Below are positions 36,478 through 46,554 of a DNA stretch of 64,000 nucleotides, piece by piece. The stretch's first letter is position 1, and each line of letters starts with the position of its first letter. Position numbers and translations under genes: made by a program. The notes under the pieces are model-generated. The model did not search any database. It had not been told where the DNA came from and worked only from the letters and a program-made list of their open reading frames with translations. Source of the DNA: Kordiimonadaceae bacterium (GTDB lineage Bacteria > Pseudomonadota > Alphaproteobacteria > Sphingomonadales > Emcibacteraceae); contig JABJKT010000137.1 in the NCBI GenBank assembly GCA_018660225.1, positions 42,075-106,074 on the forward strand, read 5' to 3'.

Positions 36478-37755
36478 ATGTCATCCAATTTAGAAACTTT
36501 TTTTAATGCGCCGTTAAGTGAAACTGATCCAAAAATTATGGACAGCATTGATCTGGAGATGGGCCGTCAGCAACAACATATTGAACTGATCGCATCAGAA
36601 AATATCGTCAGCCGTGCGGTTATGGAAGCGCAAGGTTCGATTATGACCAATAAATATGCTGAAGGATATCCCGGGCGCCGTTATTATGGTGGCTGCGAAT
36701 ATGTTGATATCGCAGAACAGCTAGCCCTTGACCGGGCTAAAGAGCTTTTTAACTGTGAATATGCAAACGTGCAGCCGCATTCCGGTGCCCAGGCCAATGG
36801 TGCAGTGATGCTTGCCCTTACCAAGCCGGGTGATACTATTTTGGGCATGTCGCTTGATGCAGGTGGGCATTTAACACATGGTGCGCCGCCTGCCCAGTCC
36901 GGCAAATGGTTCAACGCTATTCAGTACGGCGTTTGCGCCGACACTCATCTGATGGATTTCGATCAGATTGAAGCGCTTGCTAAAGAACATAATCCAAAAG
37001 TGATCATTGCTGGTGGTTCTGCTTACCCGCGTGAGATTGACTTTGCTCGTATGCGTAAAATTGCTGATAGCGTCGGGGCTTACCTTCTGGTGGATATGGC
37101 CCATTTTGCAGGTCTTGTCGCAGCAGGGGAGCATCCAAGTCCGCTACCGCATGCTCACGTCGTGACGACAACAACCCATAAAACACTAAGAGGCCCACGC
37201 GGTGGAATGATCCTTACCAATGATCTTGATTTGGGTAAGAAGTTTAACAGCGCCGTATTCCCCGGACTTCAAGGCGGGCCGCTTATGCATGTAATCGCCG
37301 CCAAGGCTGTGGCTTTTGGTGAGGCATTAACACCTGGGTTTAAGGAATATGCTAAACAAGTTAAGGCAAATGCCCGCGCACTTTCAGAGAAATTAAAACA
37401 AGGGGGATGCGATATTGTATCCGGCGGTACAGATACCCATTTGATGCTGGTTGATTTGCGTCCAAAGGGGCTTACGGGCCGTGATGCTGATAATTCACTT
37501 GGTCGGGCAAACATTACCTGTAATAAAAATGGCGTGCCGTTTGATCCTGAAAAACCAATGGTCACTTCGGGCATTCGATTAGGGACACCTGCGGGAACAA
37601 CACGCGGTTTTGGCATAGCTGAATTTGAACAAGTTGGTGATTTTATTCTTGAAATACTTGACGGGCTTCAGGAAAATCCCGAAGATAACAGCGTTGTGGA
37701 AACGAGAGTGCGGGAAAAAGTAATCGCCCTTTGTGAAAAGTTCCCGATTTATTAG
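36478..37755 (+). CDS. glyA: Serine hydroxymethyltransferase
   Basis: Interconverts serine and glycine with transfer of a one-carbon unit to tetrahydrofolate. It has 425 aa. K235 in [16 protein letters not shown] binds PLP, and [16 protein letters not shown] near residue 62 and the [11 protein letters not shown] stretch near residue 101 are conserved. It supplies glycine for HemA and one-carbon units. It is followed by nrdR at 18 bases, the conserved alphaproteobacterial order. Confidence 0.97.
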   Translation: MSSNLETFFNAPLSETDPKIMDSIDLEMGRQQQHIELIASENIVSRAVMEAQGSIMTNKYAEGYPGRRYYGGCEYVDIAEQLALDRAKELFNCEYANVQPHSGAQANGAVMLALTKPGDTILGMSLDAGGHLTHGAPPAQSGKWFNAIQYGVCADTHLMDFDQIEALAKEHNPKVIIAGGSAYPREIDFARMRKIADSVGAYLLVDMAHFAGLVAAGEHPSPLPHAHVVTTTTHKTLRGPRGGMILTNDLDLGKKFNSAVFPGLQGGPLMHVIAAKAVAFGEALTPGFKEYAKQVKANARALSEKLKQGGCDIVSGGTDTHLMLVDLRPKGLTGRDADNSLGRANITCNKNGVPFDPEKPMVTSGIRLGTPAGTTRGFGIAEFEQVGDFILEILDGLQENPEDNSVVETRVREKVIALCEKFPIY

Positions 37756-37773
37756 AGATTAAGGACAAAAAAT

Positions 37774-38235
37774 ATGCGGTGCCCATTTTGTGGAAATGAA
37801 GATACTCAAGTAAAGGACAGCCGTCCTACAGAGGATAATTCAGCGATCCGCCGCCGCCGTTCCTGTAGCGGGTGTGGTGCCCGCTTCACCACCTTTGAGC
37901 GGGTGCAACTTCGCGAACTGACCGTCCTTAAAACATCTGGCAAGAAAGTAGCCTTTGAGCGGGTCAAGCTTGAACGCTCAGTGCAAATGGCCATTCGAAA
38001 ACGCCCGGTCGAAGAAGAACAGGTCGAACGTATGGTTAGCGGTATCGTCCGTCAGCTTGAAAGTATGGGCGAAAGCGAAATTCCTTCAGAAACCATTGGT
38101 AAACTGATAATGGAAGGCTTAGAGCAGCTTGATACCGTGGCTTATGTTCGCTTTGCATCTGTTTATAAAAATTTCCGTGAAGCCAAAGATTTTGAGCATT
38201 TTGTCAGTGAAATTTCGGATCATGAAGAAAGCTGA
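37774..38235 (+). CDS. nrdR: Transcriptional repressor NrdR
   Basis: ATP/dATP-sensing repressor of ribonucleotide reductase genes. It has 153 aa. The zinc ribbon cysteines are C3, C6, C31 and C34 (CPFC, CSGC), followed by the ATP-cone domain ([15 protein letters not shown] near residue 52). The length is normal. Its end overlaps the chosen ribD start by 14 bases, so ribD translation is coupled to it. Confidence 0.97.
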   Translation: MRCPFCGNEDTQVKDSRPTEDNSAIRRRRSCSGCGARFTTFERVQLRELTVLKTSGKKVAFERVKLERSVQMAIRKRPVEEEQVERMVSGIVRQLESMGESEIPSETIGKLIMEGLEQLDTVAYVRFASVYKNFREAKDFEHFVSEISDHEES

Positions 38236-39340
38236 TATCACCTTTAACGAAGATGATCATGCCTATATGAAAATGGCACTTGATCTCTCGCGCCGTGGTC
38301 TTGGGGCTACTCAGCCTAACCCGTCAGTTGGCTGTGTCATTGTTAAAAATAATCACGTTATATCAAGGGGATGGACCGGAATAGGCGGTCGACCGCATGC
38401 GGAAACTATTGCCCTATCAAGGACGGATGACGCTGAAGGAAGCACTGTTTATGTTAGTCTCGAGCCGTGTTCTCATCACGGAAAGACGCCGCCCTGCGCG
38501 GATGCACTTATCCAAGCAAATGTCGCCAAAGTAATTATCGCCGCAAGGGATCCGGATCCAAGGGTCAGCGGGGAGGGCATAAAAATGCTTGAGCAGGCGG
38601 GGATAGACGTAGGGTTTGGTTTATTAAAAGAAGACGCGAATTTAATTCATCAGGGTTTCTTTCAAAAAACAGAGCAAAGCAGACCGCTTGTAACAGTGAA
38701 AATAGCCAGTTCAAAAGACGGTAAAATTGCCAAAGCTGAAGGCGAGAAGAACTGGGTTACCTGTCCTGTTTCAAGAAGGCGTGGTCATTTATACCGTGCA
38801 AACCATGATGCTATTATGGTGGGAATTGGTACGGCATTGATTGATGATCCTAGCCTTGATTGCCGTACTCCCGGGCTTGAAGACAGATCGCCTATTCGGG
38901 TTGTGCTTGATACTGATTTAAGAATTTCAGTGAACAGCAAGCTTTGTAAATCAGCGACGGAAATTCCGCTGTGGATTATGACAAATAGTGTTGATAAAGA
39001 GAAATATGCAGAACTTGAAAAATACGGCGTAAAGATTTTCCGTGTTGAAAAAAATAAAGCCGGGCAGCTTGAGTTAGAACAGGTGATGAAAATATTGGCA
39101 GAACAGGGAATTACCAGGCTTTTATCCGAGGGTGGAGCACAACTTAATGCTTCCCTGATCAGGGCAAGTCTGGTAGACCGTCTGATATGGTTTAAAAGTG
39201 ATTTAACTATTGGCGAAAATGGTGTAAATGCGCTATATGGTATTCCCATAAATGATTTGGATCAGCATTTGAATTTATCCTTGCTCAATGAAGGAACGTC
39301 AGGTTCCGATCATTGGCAGGAATTTAAAATATTACGCTAG
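38222..39340 (+). CDS. ribD: Bifunctional riboflavin deaminase/reductase
   Basis: Second and third steps of riboflavin synthesis: deamination of the pyrimidine and reduction of the ribosyl side chain. ATG 38222 ([12 protein letters not shown], 372 aa) is preferred to an upstream start that would overlap nrdR by over 100 bases. The deaminase zinc site is H59-A-E61 with C83 and C92 ([12 protein letters not shown]). The reductase domain starts near residue 150 ([15 protein letters not shown]) and includes [14 protein letters not shown] near residue 303. Confidence 0.95.
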   Translation: MKKADITFNEDDHAYMKMALDLSRRGLGATQPNPSVGCVIVKNNHVISRGWTGIGGRPHAETIALSRTDDAEGSTVYVSLEPCSHHGKTPPCADALIQANVAKVIIAARDPDPRVSGEGIKMLEQAGIDVGFGLLKEDANLIHQGFFQKTEQSRPLVTVKIASSKDGKIAKAEGEKNWVTCPVSRRRGHLYRANHDAIMVGIGTALIDDPSLDCRTPGLEDRSPIRVVLDTDLRISVNSKLCKSATEIPLWIMTNSVDKEKYAELEKYGVKIFRVEKNKAGQLELEQVMKILAEQGITRLLSEGGAQLNASLIRASLVDRLIWFKSDLTIGENGVNALYGIPINDLDQHLNLSLLNEGTSGSDHWQEFKILR

Positions 39341-39347
39341 GTAAAAG

Positions 39348-39947
39348 ATGTTTACAGGAATAATTACAGATATTGGTACGTTAAGCGAACGGGTGGACAG
39401 TGGCGATACACGTCTGGTCATAAAAACAGCTTACGACACATCTACTATCGAATTTGGTGCATCAATTGCCTGTAGCGGTGTTTGTTTGACGGTTGTTGCC
39501 AAAGGTGACGACTGGTTCAGTGTTGATGTTTCTGCTGAAACACTGTCCTGCACAACGCTTGGCGGATGGCAGGCTGGTACTGTGGTTAATCTGGAGCGTG
39601 CTTTAAAAGTGGGTGAGGAACTCGGTGGCCATCTTGTGACAGGACATGTTGACGGTGTTGGTGACATTATTTCAGTTGAGCAAGAAGGCGACAGCAGGAA
39701 ATTTACATTTACACTGCCTGATAGCCTTAAACAATTTGTTGCTGCCAAAGGGTCAGTAACCATCAATGGTGCCTCGCTAACCGTTAATGAAGTAATAGAT
39801 GAGAAAGATGGTCGCACATTGTTTTGCGTGAACATCATTCCTCATACCCAGGAAAAAACAACATTCGGATTACTTAAAGCAGGTGATCAGGTGAATGTGG
39901 AAATTGACATTTTGGCGCGCTATGTGTCCAGAATGCGCGAAGTATAA
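39348..39947 (+). CDS. ribE: Riboflavin synthase alpha chain
   Basis: Dismutates two 6,7-dimethyl-8-ribityllumazines to riboflavin. It has 199 aa with the two tandem lumazine-binding barrels: MFTGIITDIGTL opens the first, and the second begins near residue 100 after GHLVTGHVDGVG. ACSGVCLTVV and the matching NGASLTVNEV occur once in each half. It lies 7 bases after ribD and 21 bases before ribB(X). Confidence 0.96.
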   Translation: MFTGIITDIGTLSERVDSGDTRLVIKTAYDTSTIEFGASIACSGVCLTVVAKGDDWFSVDVSAETLSCTTLGGWQAGTVVNLERALKVGEELGGHLVTGHVDGVGDIISVEQEGDSRKFTFTLPDSLKQFVAAKGSVTINGASLTVNEVIDEKDGRTLFCVNIIPHTQEKTTFGLLKAGDQVNVEIDILARYVSRMREV

Positions 39948-39968
39948 TCATATAACTTAGAGAGAATA

Positions 39969-41105
39969 ATGCCTCATAAATTTTTATCCCCCATCAAGGA
40001 TGTATTAGAAGATGCAAAGAATGGCCGTATGTTCATTCTTGTTGACGATGAAGACCGTGAAAATGAAGGGGATCTTATTATCCCGTCACAAATGGCAACC
40101 CCGGACGCTATTAATTTTATGGCGACCCATGGCCGTGGCCTGATTTGCCTAGCCTTGACGGCGCGCCGTTCTGATGACCTTGGTCTATCAATGATGTCGC
40201 AAAAAAATGCCACTCGCCATCAAACGGCCTTTACTATTTCTATTGAAGCAATGGAAGGCGTCACTACCGGTATTTCTGCCGCCGACCGTGCCCATACAAT
40301 TGCTGTTGCGATAGACCCGACCAAGGATAAAGACGATATTGTAACACCGGGACATGTATTTCCGATTGTTGCCAAACGGGGCGGTGTTCTCGTTCGGGCC
40401 GGCCATACGGAAGCTGCGGTTGACGTAGCACGTCTTGCCGGGCTTATTCCTTCTGGTGTGATCTGTGAAATTATGAAGGATGACGGTACAATGGCCCGTC
40501 TTCCAGACCTTGTGGAATTTGCCAAGCAGCATAATCTCAAGGTGGCAACAATTGCTGATCTAATTGCTTACCGTCGCCGCAATGATAATCTTGTTGAGTG
40601 TATTGAAACAACTGACGTTGAAAGCGAGTTTGGTGGTGAGTTTAAAATGCGCGCCTATCTTGCTAATGATGACGGTATTCAACATTTTGCACTGGTTAAA
40701 GGTAATCCGAAGACCGCTAAAAAAGTACTGGTTCGGATGCATTCATTTAATATTTTTGAAGATATTCTTGGACAAAAAGGGCCGCGTACGGGACAACTTA
40801 GTCGTGCCATAGCTGAACTTGGCAAAGAAGAATGTGGCGTACTGGTATTCCTCCGGGAAAACAGAAAAACATTCGTCACTGACGAGATTGCCAAGAAAGA
40901 TCAGAAAGCCAAAAAGAAAACGTCCAATATTAAAAATTACGGTATCGGCGCCCAGATTTTACTTGATCTTGGGGTTAAGGACTTTGTACTTCTTTCTGAT
41001 AGTGAACAGAATGTTATTGGTATCGAAGGATATGGCTTAAATATAACTGGTCATCAAAGGTTTGATGAAAATATCGATTTAAAAATTGTCGATAAGAAGG
41101 GCTGA
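39969..41105 (+). CDS. ribB: 3,4-dihydroxy-2-butanone-4-phosphate synthase with degenerate GTP cyclohydrolase II domain (RibBX type)
   Basis: Makes the four-carbon riboflavin precursor from ribulose 5-phosphate. It has 378 aa. The synthase domain (about residues 1-205) is intact: [11 protein letters not shown] near residue 25, [11 protein letters not shown] near residue 54, and [14 protein letters not shown]. The C-terminal GTP cyclohydrolase II-like domain lacks the three zinc cysteines. Where E. coli RibA has HSECLTGD followed by RCDCG, this protein has [18 protein letters not shown], and the RQEGRNIGL stretch is RENRKTFVT. It should therefore not have cyclohydrolase activity, like the RibBX proteins of Rhizobiales. 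Confidence 0.92.
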   Translation: MPHKFLSPIKDVLEDAKNGRMFILVDDEDRENEGDLIIPSQMATPDAINFMATHGRGLICLALTARRSDDLGLSMMSQKNATRHQTAFTISIEAMEGVTTGISAADRAHTIAVAIDPTKDKDDIVTPGHVFPIVAKRGGVLVRAGHTEAAVDVARLAGLIPSGVICEIMKDDGTMARLPDLVEFAKQHNLKVATIADLIAYRRRNDNLVECIETTDVESEFGGEFKMRAYLANDDGIQHFALVKGNPKTAKKVLVRMHSFNIFEDILGQKGPRTGQLSRAIAELGKEECGVLVFLRENRKTFVTDEIAKKDQKAKKKTSNIKNYGIGAQILLDLGVKDFVLLSDSEQNVIGIEGYGLNITGHQRFDENIDLKIVDKKG

Positions 41106-41110
41106 TAAGC

Positions 41111-41551
41111 ATGAAAATATTAATCGTTGAAGCTCGCTTTTATGAAGACATCGCCGATGAACTAGTCAAAGGGGCCATCGAAGTCATTGAAGCCGCTGGT
41201 GCTGAGTATGACAGAATTTCAGTGCCTGGTGCTTTTGAAATACCCGGTGCTATTCGCTTTGCGGCTGACGGTAATGATGGTTATGACGGTTATGTGGCCC
41301 TAGGATGCGTGATCCGCGGAGAAACAAGCCATTATGATTATGTTTGTGAAGAAAGCGCAAGGGCATTACAGGACCTTGCCATTAAAGACAGACTTGCTAT
41401 TGGCTACGGTATTTTAACGGTTGAAAACCGTGATCAGGCCTGGGCTAGATGCTCGGTTGATAAATATAATAAAGGGGCCGCAGTAACAGAGGCCGCATTA
41501 CGCATGGTAGAGCTTAAAAAACAATATGGACTGAGCACTGATGACAGATAA
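41111..41551 (+). CDS. ribH: 6,7-dimethyl-8-ribityllumazine synthase
   Basis: Joins the pyrimidine and four-carbon units in riboflavin synthesis. It has 146 aa. VPGAFEIPGAIRFA near residue 37 and LGCVIRGETSHYDYVCEES near residue 60 (with the catalytic His) are hallmarks, as is GYGILTVENRDQAWARC near residue 99. It lies 5 bases after ribB(X) and overlaps nusB by 11 bases. Confidence 0.96.
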   Translation: MKILIVEARFYEDIADELVKGAIEVIEAAGAEYDRISVPGAFEIPGAIRFAADGNDGYDGYVALGCVIRGETSHYDYVCEESARALQDLAIKDRLAIGYGILTVENRDQAWARCSVDKYNKGAAVTEAALRMVELKKQYGLSTDDR

Positions 41552-42011
41552 TAAAGCTGCCAAGGGCGGTGCACGCAGCGCGGCACGACTTGCAGCAGTA
41601 CAGGCATTATATCAAATTGAGGCCAGTGGCTCGGTTGCGTTAATTGTGGTTCAGGAATTTGTTGATCATCGCTTCGGTGAAATCATTGACGATAGCCAAT
41701 ATTCCAATGCGGATAGTGAATTTTTTAGTGATATCGTTCTGGGCGTTGATAAATGGGCAACCAAAATTGATGATTATATTAAATCAAGTTTAAGTAAAGA
41801 CTGGAATTTGGAACGGATCGAATCTGTTGCTAGAGCGGTTCTGCGGGCCGGAACATATGAAATTATAGCGCGCCCTGATGTGCCAACAAGTGTAATTATC
41901 AACGAATATATTGATGTGGCAAAAGCTTTTTTCGAAGATAATACACCGGGTTTTGTAAATGGTGTGCTTGATAAAATAGCCGGGAAAATTAGATCAGATA
42001 AAAAGGATTAA
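41541..42011 (+). CDS. nusB: Transcription antitermination factor NusB
   Basis: All-helical RNA-binding protein that joins NusE in rRNA antitermination. It has 156 aa. GARSAARLAAVQALYQIEASG near residue 9 and the C-terminal PTSVIINEYIDVAKAF with FVNGVLDKIA near residue 145 are typical. It starts inside the ribH end. Its TAA at 42009 is in the same frame as the thiL gene that follows. Confidence 0.96.
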   Translation: MTDNKAAKGGARSAARLAAVQALYQIEASGSVALIVVQEFVDHRFGEIIDDSQYSNADSEFFSDIVLGVDKWATKIDDYIKSSLSKDWNLERIESVARAVLRAGTYEIIARPDVPTSVIINEYIDVAKAFFEDNTPGFVNGVLDKIAGKIRSDKKD

Positions 42012-42014
42012 AAG

Positions 42015-42989
42015 CTGACATCATCTGAATTTGATCTGATAAAAAAATTCTTTACGCCCCTAACCCCAAAAGGTGCGCCAGCTTTTTCGCTGAAAAATGA
42101 TGCCGCTATATTTCCGCAAAATCCTGATAAAGATCTTATATTTACTAAAGACACGCTTGTAGCGGGGGTTCATTTCTTTGAAAATGACGATCCATTTATC
42201 GTCGCTCAAAAAGCACTACGGGTTAATTTGTCCGACCTAGCAGCCATGGCCGCTGAGCCACTTGGATATTTGTTAAGTTTAGCCCTTCCGCAGACATCCT
42301 TTGATGTTGAAGCATGGCTTGAAGCATTTGCAGCGGGACTTGAAAAAAATCAATCACAGTTCAATTGGATGCTTTGGGGCGGTGATACAGTTTCAACTAG
42401 TGGTCCATTGACAATTTCCGTAACGGCAATAGGTGAGACAGATAAGGGGAAAAGTTTATCAAGATCAGGCGCTAATATTGGCGATAATATTTATGTTTCA
42501 GGCACCCTTGGTGATGGGGCAGGTGGGCTAACGGTTCTTCAAAATAATCTAGATAATGACAAATATGCACATTTAATAGGGCGGTACCATCTGCCTGAAC
42601 CAAGGCTTAAACTTGGTAAGAGTTTGGTGGGCCTTGCAACATCGGCAATGGATATTTCCGATGGATTAATGGGGGATATTAGTCATATCTGTGAAAATTC
42701 ATCCGTTGGTGCCAAAATATTTTATAAAAAAATTCCAATTTCTTCTTCGCTCAGTAATCTTTTGGAAACCAAAGGGGATTATAGTCACCTCATATGGGGC
42801 GGTGGTGACGATTATGAGTTATTGTTCACTGCTGCGCAAAAACATAATGATGCTGTCATGGATTTAGCCGTTAGACTTGGTACTAAGCTAACGTGTATTG
42901 GTGAAATAACAGCTGGTAATGAAGCGATATTACTCAATGATGACGGCTCAGTAATCAATACGGATAAGAGTGGTTATCGTCATTTTTAA
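42015..42989 (+). CDS. thiL: Thiamine-monophosphate kinase, apparent CTG start
   Basis: Phosphorylates thiamine monophosphate to thiamine diphosphate. The frame is open from the nusB stop at 42009. Family homology begins right after it: TSSEFDLIKKFFTPL, then NDAAIF, FTKDTLVAGVHFF and NLSDLAAMAAEPLGYLL. No ATG, GTG or TTG lies in frame before conserved residues. CTG 42015 has AAGGA (42003-42007) seven bases upstream and gives a normal 324-aa protein. The internal ATG at 42243 region starts would remove the ATP-binding N-terminus. The catalytic MDISDGLMGD and GGGDDYELLF motifs are present. Confidence 0.85.
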   Translation: MTSSEFDLIKKFFTPLTPKGAPAFSLKNDAAIFPQNPDKDLIFTKDTLVAGVHFFENDDPFIVAQKALRVNLSDLAAMAAEPLGYLLSLALPQTSFDVEAWLEAFAAGLEKNQSQFNWMLWGGDTVSTSGPLTISVTAIGETDKGKSLSRSGANIGDNIYVSGTLGDGAGGLTVLQNNLDNDKYAHLIGRYHLPEPRLKLGKSLVGLATSAMDISDGLMGDISHICENSSVGAKIFYKKIPISSSLSNLLETKGDYSHLIWGGGDDYELLFTAAQKHNDAVMDLAVRLGTKLTCIGEITAGNEAILLNDDGSVINTDKSGYRHF

Positions 42990-43005
42990 TATATAGGGTG
43001 ACCCA

Positions 43006-43521
43006 ATGGCTGATGAAGAAAAAAAAGACGACGAAGGCGCTGAAGAAGAAAAGCCCAAAGGAAGTAAAAAATTACTGATTATAGGTCTACTTGCAGGTTT
43101 GCTCGTGGGCGGCGGCGGTGCTGCGGGATTTTTTATTATGATGCCCGGCGATGGAGAGGTCGAAGTTGTCGAAGAGGTCGCTGAAGAAGAGCCGGAAGAG
43201 GAACTTCCCGATTATCAATATGCGCGTTTGGACAGACTTCAGATTCCTGTTCTTTATAAAGACCGTGTTTTAAATTATACCATCATGGATGTCTCTATAG
43301 AAACGATCGGCAACGACGATAAACTGCTAGTGGTTAAAAATATATTGGTAGTAAGAGATGCGCTTCTAAGATTTTATAGCGTAAATTCGGTCGGTCGCGA
43401 AGATAATCCACGCGTTGTTGATTTTGATAAATTATCTGAAAAAATAAAAGAACTTTCTAATGCGGAAGCGCATAAGGATATTGTAACGCGTGTCATTATT
43501 AGTGAAAGTAGAAGCTTTTAA
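43006..43521 (+). CDS. FliL-like single-pass membrane protein
   Basis: A 171-aa protein with an acidic cytoplasmic N-terminus (residues 1-20), one membrane helix (about 22-46, KLLIIGLLAGLLVGGGG) and a periplasmic domain after an acidic linker. This layout and the length resemble FliL, the flagellar basal-body protein that supports stators. The domain (YQYARLDRLQIPVL near residue 70, LLVVKNILVVRDALL near residue 107) is only loosely FliL-like, so the flagellar role is uncertain. motA and motB in the window make it plausible. It overlaps the convergent bamE gene by 4 bases. Confidence 0.6.
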   Translation: MADEEKKDDEGAEEEKPKGSKKLLIIGLLAGLLVGGGGAAGFFIMMPGDGEVEVVEEVAEEEPEEELPDYQYARLDRLQIPVLYKDRVLNYTIMDVSIETIGNDDKLLVVKNILVVRDALLRFYSVNSVGREDNPRVVDFDKLSEKIKELSNAEAHKDIVTRVIISESRSF

Positions 43522-43979
43522 TTACCCGCTTCTGGACCGCCACCAGCTGCACCAAAGCGTCCAACGTTGCCAAATAGTTCAGCAAAAAAGTTAAGATCTT
43601 TACCGTGGGTAACTGTTCTCTTTGAAACAGGATCAATAACTTTATTGTCTTTAACATTATAATGCCTGATATTGGAAACATAGTTCTGATCATCAAAAGT
43701 GATGGCCAGAATGTCCATTTCAGTGACTTTTTCTTTTAAAAACGCCCATCGCTCGGTTTTCTTGGAATGATAGTACCAGTTTAAATCATCAAATGTTGCT
43801 TTCATCGTCGGATTGCCCAGCATTGTTTCTACGGACTCTTTCGAGTCTACTTCAACGCGTATGGCGTCTATTAACTTTTGGTCAGGTATATATCCACGGC
43901 TTTCCTTAACAGCTGCGCAGCCGCTTAACACTGCAGTAAATATTAAAGTAAAGATGATTTTATGTATAATGGGCTTCAT
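43518..43979 (-). CDS. bamE: Outer-membrane assembly lipoprotein BamE (SmpA/OmlA)
   Basis: Small lipoprotein of the Bam complex that folds outer-membrane proteins. The ATG at 43979 gives 153 aa with a signal peptide and lipobox LSGC, C21. The BamE fold is indicated by YIPDQKLIDAIRVEVDSKESV, the MLGNPTMKATF loop near residue 54, and WYYHSKKTERWAFLKEKVTEMD. The C-terminus is Gly/Ala-rich. A TTG two codons upstream is a less likely start. Single BamE genes next to the ubiquinol-cytochrome c chaperone are common in Alphaproteobacteria. Confidence 0.9.
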   Translation of the reverse strand: MKPIIHKIIFTLIFTAVLSGCAAVKESRGYIPDQKLIDAIRVEVDSKESVETMLGNPTMKATFDDLNWYYHSKKTERWAFLKEKVTEMDILAITFDDQNYVSNIRHYNVKDNKVIDPVSKRTVTHGKDLNFFAELFGNVGRFGAAGGGPEAGN

Positions 43980-44236
43980 GATCAACTTTCGCTATTTATC
44001 TAGCAATTCCGTTTAGGATTTAATTGCAGTTTGTTTAATTGCATGTTAATCCACTCATATTGAAATAGAATAGATATAAAACTTATGCCGTAAGCATATT
44101 ATTGCTTCAAAATTTGGCAACAAAATGGCATTTGCTACGAGCCTAGTCAATCTTTTAGTATAGGTTTTTTTACAGTAAAAATAATCCATTTGGTTTGACG
44201 GGATTGTTTTTTGTTAATTTGAGAGAAAAAAATAAG

Positions 44237-44791
44237 ATGTTCGATTTTTTATTTAAGAATAAAAGGCTCGGAAATTCTGCCCATAAAATATTTGCATCCA
44301 TTATTAATCAGTCGAGGGTTTCAACTTTCTATTCTGACTATGATGTTGACGATAGCCTAGATGGTCGATTTGATCTTTTAGCGCTTCATATGGCATTTAT
44401 TCTTGATAAGCTTGACCAGCATGATAATCAGAAAGATGGGGGACAATTAGGGCGAAAATTACAGGAAATTATGTTTGATAACCTGGATCTAACACTCAGG
44501 GAGATTGGTGTGGGTGATCTGGGTGTTGGGAAAAAAATTAAGGCAATGGCTGAAGCCTTTTATGGTAGAATGGGCGTTTATAAGCAATTATTTAACTCAT
44601 TTGACTTGAAAAAAATGGCAGAGGCCTTAGATCGCAATCTATATAGAGAAAAAACAGTTAACGATGAAACGCTCAACCAAATGTCACAATATGTTTATGA
44701 TCAGAAAAAATATATTAACGAGCAATCCATAGAAAATATTATTTCGGGTAAAATTGATTTCATAAACCCAAGAGAAAAAGGCCATGACTAA
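44237..44791 (+). CDS. Ubiquinol-cytochrome c chaperone family protein (CBP3-like)
   Basis: Homologue of mitochondrial Cbp3, which helps assemble cytochrome b of the bc1 complex. ATG 44237 (MFDFLFKNKR, 184 aa) is chosen over an upstream start without a good leader. Family stretches: FDLLALHMAFILDKL near residue 50, LGRKLQEIMFDNLDLTLREIG near residue 77, and the GVGKKIKAMAEAFYGRMGVY region near residue 98. It overlaps the DUF177 gene by 8 bases. This pair before plsX is a conserved alphaproteobacterial arrangement. Confidence 0.88.
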   Translation: MFDFLFKNKRLGNSAHKIFASIINQSRVSTFYSDYDVDDSLDGRFDLLALHMAFILDKLDQHDNQKDGGQLGRKLQEIMFDNLDLTLREIGVGDLGVGKKIKAMAEAFYGRMGVYKQLFNSFDLKKMAEALDRNLYREKTVNDETLNQMSQYVYDQKKYINEQSIENIISGKIDFINPREKGHD

Positions 44792-45356
44792 TAATCAACA
44801 AGAAAATGAATTCACCAGACTTATTAATCTTAATCAGATCAGTAAGTCCGGTCTGGAAATGATGTTGACGACAAGTGATGCGGAATGTGAAAAACTTGCG
44901 GAGAGATTTTCAATTTTGAAAATTGAGAGTGTCGTTGCCAAATGCTCCATCAAAAAATTAGCTCAAAAAGATACGGGCGATTATCTATTATCTGTAGAAA
45001 TGAAAGCCGAAGTAATTCAGCAATGTATAATGACACTTGAGGATATAAACGAATCAATTGATGAAAGGTTCAACGTCATTTTTCAAATTGTAGCTACAGA
45101 TGAAGATGAAAATCGATCAACTATAGTTGATTTTGAGGTTGATGATGAAGATCTGGAATTAATTTTGGAGACCGAAATTGATCTGGGGGGATATGTTGCG
45201 GAATATCTTTCTCTGTCGCTTGACCCATATCCTCGCAAGGGACAGGTGCAGGGGGACGAATTAGGCTATAAAATACTCGCTGAAGACGAAGTTTCAGAGA
45301 GATCAGAAAAGAAAAATCCGTTTAATGTTTTAAAAGACCTTAAACATAAGACTTGA
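44784..45356 (+). CDS. DUF177 (YceD) family protein
   Basis: A 190-aa cytoplasmic protein of the YceD family, thought to influence 23S rRNA or ribosome assembly. KCSIKKLAQKDTGDYLLSVE near residue 54 and VIQQCIMTLEDINESIDERF near residue 75 match the family core, where a Cys in QQCIMTL is usual. An acidic segment (DEDENRSTIVDFEVDDEDLE) and a basic C-terminus follow. In many bacteria rpmF lies between this gene and plsX; none is present in 45357-45468. Confidence 0.85.
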   Translation: MTNNQQENEFTRLINLNQISKSGLEMMLTTSDAECEKLAERFSILKIESVVAKCSIKKLAQKDTGDYLLSVEMKAEVIQQCIMTLEDINESIDERFNVIFQIVATDEDENRSTIVDFEVDDEDLELILETEIDLGGYVAEYLSLSLDPYPRKGQVQGDELGYKILAEDEVSERSEKKNPFNVLKDLKHKT

Positions 45357-45468
45357 AGATAAAAGATAATGCTATATTTTAGAAAAATATCAAAATGAAC
45401 AACTTCTTAAGAAGTATGGTATAAATTAAACAGTATAATTAAATACAAATTTTTAATAAGGGTATGCA

Positions 45469-46554
45469 TTGACGCGTGATCTTATAATTTCATTGGATGC
45501 TATGGGTGGCGATCACGCTCCTGATATTGTTATCGAGGGAGCAAGTATTGCCCGTGAAAGAGTTCCAAACTTACGTTTCCTGATCTTTGGCGACGAAACC
45601 AGAATTGTGCCTTTATTAACTAGGTATCCTATTTTGAAGGATTGTTGTGAAGTTCGTCATACTGACAAGAAAATTTCAGCAGACGATAGACCAAGCCAGG
45701 CATTAAGACGTGGACGTGATTCCAGTATGGGCCAGTCAATACAAGCTGTAAAAGACGGCGACGCTTGTGCAGCTGTGCTTGCTGGTAATACCGGAGCACA
45801 AATGGCCTTGGCCAAGTTTATACTAAGAACGATGCCTGGCATAGATCGTCCTGCACTTGCCGCACTTCTTCCTACGAGCAGAGGGGAAAGTGTAATGCTT
45901 GACCTGGGGGCCAATGTGGAATGTGATGAAAATAATCTAGTTCAGTTTGCTATAATGGGTGCTGCTTTTGCCCGCACCGTACTTGGTGTTGCAAAACCTA
46001 AAACGGCGCTTCTTAATGTCGGTGTTGAAGAATTAAAAGGCAATGATGCTATTAAAAATGCAGATAAGATGCTGCGCGAAGCTAACATACCAATGGATTA
46101 TATCGGTTTTACCGAAGGCCATGGTCTTGGTGGTGGTGAAATAGATGTGGTAGTTACTGATGGTTTTACAGGCAATATCGCGTTAAAAACTGCCGAAGGT
46201 ACAGCCAATATGATCGCTGCACTTCTTAAGAAAGCCCTTAACGAAAGTACTATGTCCAAGATCGGAACGCTTTTTGCGAGTTCTTCATTAATGGCTCTTA
46301 AAAACCATCTTGATCCAAACAATCATAATGGCGCTGTGTTTATGGGCTTAAATGGTTTGGTGATTAAAAGTCACGGTGGTGCATCGTCTAAAGGATTTGC
46401 AAGTGCTATTGGTGTTGCTATTGATATGGCAGAAAATGATCTTGCCGGGAAAATATCACGAGATTTGATGAATTTTAATAGTACTATTGAAAATGAGGAT
46501 AGTAGTTCTCATGATGATAAAGTTATTGAAATGAATGTTAAGGAACAAAGTTAA
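45469..46554 (+). CDS. plsX: Phosphate acyltransferase PlsX
   Basis: Makes acyl-phosphate from acyl-ACP for phospholipid synthesis. It has 361 aa. The TTG at 45469 has AAGGG six bases upstream, and no in-frame ATG fits. [18 protein letters not shown] near residue 7 and the [12 protein letters not shown] and [12 protein letters not shown] motifs are typical, with [17 protein letters not shown] near residue 232. Its stop overlaps the fabH start by one base (TAATG). Confidence 0.95.
   Translation: MTRDLIISLDAMGGDHAPDIVIEGASIARERVPNLRFLIFGDETRIVPLLTRYPILKDCCEVRHTDKKISADDRPSQALRRGRDSSMGQSIQAVKDGDACAAVLAGNTGAQMALAKFILRTMPGIDRPALAALLPTSRGESVMLDLGANVECDENNLVQFAIMGAAFARTVLGVAKPKTALLNVGVEELKGNDAIKNADKMLREANIPMDYIGFTEGHGLGGGEIDVVVTDGFTGNIALKTAEGTANMIAALLKKALNESTMSKIGTLFASSSLMALKNHLDPNNHNGAVFMGLNGLVIKSHGGASSKGFASAIGVAIDMAENDLAGKISRDLMNFNSTIENEDSSSHDDKVIEMNVKEQS

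Noticed and set aside
44115..44130. Sigma-54-like TGGCAACAAAATGGCA before the ubiquinol-cytochrome c chaperone gene
   Set aside because: Spacing is right, but the -12 element is TGGC rather than TTGC, and no upstream palindromes accompany it.
45357..45468. Search for rpmF between the DUF177 gene and plsX
   Set aside because: The 112-base gap has no frame with the L32 zinc-ribbon pattern. In Alphaproteobacteria rpmF is often elsewhere.
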